Assembly (NCBI GenBank): GCA_025531455.1
Contig: JAMYHL010000035.1
Location: 620,001 to 684,000 of the forward strand
Direction of reading: 5' to 3'
Length of the DNA stretch: 64,000 nt
Source of the DNA: Apiotrichum sp. Y4204
Taxonomy: Eukaryota > Basidiomycota > Tremellomycetes > Trichosporonales > Trichosporonaceae
Shown here: positions 61,062 to 64,000 of the stretch, in pieces
Position numbering within the stretch: position 1 is the stretch's first letter
Layout: each line of letters opens with the position of its first letter
The notes under the pieces: generated by a model
The model's input: the letters and a program-made list of their open reading frames with translations, nothing else
What the model was told of the DNA's origin: nothing
The model's database searches: none
Program-made: the position numbers and the translations under genes

Positions 61062-63733
61062 CTACTTTTCCGGGAACTCCTCCGCCAGGAGATGTCCGCG
61101 CCTCTTCTCGTCAAAGGCGGCGGTGCCATTGTCGCCCGCCCGAGCGGGAACTGGGTTGGCGAGACGGCGGCTAGGGGCCGGAGCGGGCTCAGCAAACGCC
61201 TCGCGAAGCTTCTCAGTGCCTATCCTCTTGACCTCGCCAACAACCGTGCGCGTGACCTGCAGCAGGGGGCCCGCGAGACCGAGCTGGAAGACAATGTACG
61301 CGGTCGCAATGCCGACAACCAGGAGCGCAAAGTAGATGGGGTTGAAGAGGATCGCCATGGCCTCGTTCCAGCCGAGAACCACGAGAAGACCGTACATCCA
61401 CACCGGGATTTGCGCGACGGACGATACCATTGAGCGCTTGGCCTCGACAAAGGCGGCGTCCGCCTCGCGCTTGAAACGCCCCTCGAGGGAGTGCAGGCGG
61501 GTGCTGGAGACCAGGGTGAGCGCCGTGTCGCGGTCGAACGCCTCGGGGTCGGTCTCCTCTTCCTGCGCATCGGGCTCCGGGATGGTGGGTGCGAGCTCCT
61601 CGTCTGACGGCTTTATAGTGGAGTAGACGGGGAGGAGAACGAGCGTGTCGTCGCGGGCCTTCTTGAACGCGCCGTCCAGGTCGTCCTCTGGCTTCCACAC
61701 GCGCGGCACACCGGCGTCATCGTAGCGGAACCGTTCCTCGAACACCCCGCGAAGCGTGGAGAGCACGACGGCGTCGGCAGTCTGCTCCTGCAGCTTCTTG
61801 CGCAGCACAAGCCATGAGCGCGAGTGCAGAGTTTTGAGCGCGGCGTCGTTCTCCTCCTTGGTGCAGTTGTAGCTCTTCGCCTTGGTGAGGTAGGTCTTCT
61901 CCGCAGACTTGGTGACGTCGTTGTAGGTCTTGAGGACAGTGTCCCACATGGTGGTCGAGGGCTTGCTGAGCGCGAGCTCGATCGGCTCCAGCAATTGGCG
62001 GCGAACAGTGCGCTCGATGCCGTTGACCATCTTCTTGGTCTCATCTGCGCGGCAGCGGTCGCCAATCGTCTTGAGCTCGGCGTCCAGCAGCTCGAGCTCG
62101 CTCTCGTACTCCCATCCTGAGCCCTCAACGGTGACATCTGGAGTCAGATTATATCATTCACACAAACCCACCCTTGGCAACGGCAATAAACTGCTGGCGC
62201 GCATTGGCGGTGCAACGCTCGACGACCTCGGCAAAGTCGTATGACGGGGCCTTGAGAGCGGTGGCAATGTCCGTGACAAACTTGTTCGCCGCGTCCTTGT
62301 GCGCATTCTTCAGCTGGCCGAGGTAGATGGGCGACAACGTGGCGTGGAGATTCGCAAGGAGATCGTAGCGCTTGCGCTGGTAGACGCCCTGGTGGTAGCG
62401 CGAGGCAGCCGCGTCAAATCCGGCAGTTGCGGCCTCGAGCCACTGGATAATGAGCTTGCCGAGACCCTGGACAACGGATCCTGCCTCAACCGGCTTGCGG
62501 ACCGTCTTCGCGCTGAGGTTGAAGGCCTCTGTGACCGTCGCAGCAATCTCGTCACAGCGGAACTGGGCGAGAAGCTCCTGCTGCGTCGGGAGGTCGAGGT
62601 CCTTGTTGCTCACGACCTGCTGCCAAATACCCTCCATGTAGAATCCAACGCCATCGGCAGGGATACGCTTGTGGTACGCCGGCTGGAAGACGTAGTCGGA
62701 CCGTGACTTGTCGGTAAAGCGCTTGCGGAGGTCGAGTACCGCCTCCTCAAACTTCTCAGGCATGAGGATCTTGTGCGGAAGCGTCGCGAAGGAGAGGTCA
62801 AAGTAGTCTGTCAGGCGAGTGTCGGCGAGGTGCGCAGGCTGACTGTCAGCAAGCTGACTTCGGCTGGACTCACCTTTGAGAGCGAGTGCCAGATCTTCTC
62901 CATGTCGGCTGTGAGGGTGGCGGTGAGGTTCGCGACGGGCGTCGCGCCGACGTGGTCGCGGATCACAAAGAGAATCATCGTGCGGTCCTTTGGCTTCGCG
63001 GCCGATTCGGCGTTGCCACCAAAAAGCCCCAGGTTGACCTCAAACACGGTCTTGAGGAGACCCATGTTGGCGCCCTGGTAGAGGCCGATCTGGTGTTCCC
63101 AGAGGTTAACGATGAGGACCTCAGTAGAGGCGAGGGAGAAGAGCGCACTTTTACGCTCAAAATCCTGGTCCTCACCACGCTCACGGCCATCAGTGCCCTC
63201 AACGTCCATCACAAGCGTGGACGAGAACGCCGAAGGACACATCCAGATACCCTTTGTGGTCTGCTGGCGGCGCGACTCGTCCATGACGTCGAACGACGTC
63301 CCGAACAGGCGGTTCAGCAGCGTCGACTTGCCCGTCGACTGCGAGCCAAACACGGCGACAACATCGTATCCGAAACCCTTGTCGAGCATTCCCCATTTAT
63401 CGAGGTACTTGCTGAGCTCGGGCCTGGCGTCAGTGGTGGAAATGGAATGGCTCCTCACGTGAACTCCTGCTGCTCATTCACGATCTGGAGACGACCGTCG
63501 CCCTGGCTGTTCGTCGCGTGAAGAGGCTTGGTCAAGGCCGCAGCGGAGGGAGGCTGGGAGGGAGCTGCTGTAGGTGCCGAACCCGAAGCGCCGACCGGGG
63601 CCAAGGCCTGTGCGGAGGCGGTAGGAATTGTGGGGACGGGCGCCGACTCCAATGTCGGCGAGACGTCCGGCTTGGCGGCGGGGACGGCAGGCAGCATCGT
63701 CTCGAGCCGCGCCGGTGCTGGCTCCTGACTCAT
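61062..63733 (-). CDS. SEY1: Dynamin-like GTPase SEY1 (atlastin-type ER fusion)
   Basis: ER membrane GTPase that mediates homotypic ER tubule fusion (RHD3/Sey1 family). Four exons (63733..63459, 63423..62874, 62838..62172, 62137..61062) give 855 residues, with all phases consistent. The first 91 residues are a Pro/Ala/Ser-rich extension. The GTPase domain has the P-loop GSQSTGKST (residues 118-126, Lys124), switch 2 [13 protein letters not shown] and the RDH guanine-binding motif. A long helical-bundle middle domain includes [16 protein letters not shown]. Two hydrophobic segments near the C-terminus ([19 protein letters not shown] and [18 protein letters not shown]) form the membrane hairpin, followed by a cytosolic tail. 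The exon 3/4 junction uses a GTGGGT donor, the only choice that keeps frame. Confidence 0.96.
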
Positions 63734-64000
63734 GGTGGTCTAACGAGTGTAGGAGGTCAGTGTAGAGAAGAATGGGTGGGAGGTGGGTATGTTGCCGGGT
63801 CCGGTGGGATTGGACGGGACGAGTGGACAACGGGTTTGCGATTTCTGTGACCGTGATCGCAAGATGGGTGCCGAAAAGAGAGCTCGGGAGACCGGAGTGA
63901 CTTCTTTCTTGTTTGTGGTCGGTCGACTGTTGTCGCTCCGACATCTCACATCCACGTCAGGATGCGGGCCGCAGGGGGCGAGTACCCGCCACCGTCCATA
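63734..64000. other. SEY1 5' region
   Basis: This holds the promoter or leader of SEY1. It is moderately purine-rich on the plus strand. Nothing else can be recognised before the window ends. Confidence 0.5.

Overview
The window is eukaryotic nuclear DNA from a fungus, most likely a basidiomycete yeast of the Tremellomycetes (Trichosporonales-like; the order is an inference from gene style, not from a marker). Most genes are broken by short introns of about 35-60 nt with GTGAGT/GTAAGT/GTACGT donors, a CTGAC-type branch site and CAG/TAG acceptors. Splicing these by eye gives uninterrupted, family-consistent reading frames. Coding DNA is GC-rich, and there is no sign of operons, CRISPR or bacterial elements. 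I saw no tRNA, 5S rRNA or intact transposon.

Layout, left to right. (1) The 5' end of a Gln-rich hypothetical gene leaves the left edge on the minus strand. (2) An FGGY-family sugar kinase, minus (2145-4503). (3) A secreted, probably GPI-anchored aspartic protease, plus (7273-8919), converges on a secreted type-B carboxylesterase, minus (9356-11822). (4) A 1,685-residue disordered phospho-motif protein, minus (13225-18317). (5) A B-type mitotic cyclin, minus (23131-25046). (6) A CLC chloride/proton exchanger, plus (31078-34982), after a 6-kb gene-free interval. (7) A class 3 (sn1-DAG-type) lipase, plus (37546-41226), converging on the unfolded-protein-response sensor IRE1, minus (42066-45626). 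(8) The ribosome-biogenesis factor PUF6, plus (47900-50208). (9) A PHO84-type phosphate:proton symporter, plus (52858-55041). (10) A mitochondrial malonyl-CoA:ACP transacylase homologue that lacks the expected catalytic serine, plus (58377-60018). (11) The ER-fusion GTPase SEY1, minus (61062-63733).

These are mostly core cellular genes: secretion and ER function (IRE1, SEY1, secreted hydrolases), vesicle ion balance (CLC), lipid metabolism (lipase, Mct1-like protein), phosphate uptake, ribosome assembly and the cell cycle. They do not look like a metabolic cluster, and I see no evidence for a new multi-gene system. The points most worth a second look are the Mct1-like protein with Gly at the nucleophile and Tyr at the malonyl-binding Arg position, a perfect 12-bp hairpin directly after the 5' splice site of CLC intron 1, a thrice-repeated RRx[S/T]L...LF motif in the large disordered protein, an arginine-free KGGF domain in PUF6, CACGTT elements upstream of PHO84, and long pyrimidine-rich leaders in front of many genes.

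About half of the window is gene-free DNA. It contains short tandem repeats and palindromes, which are listed separately.
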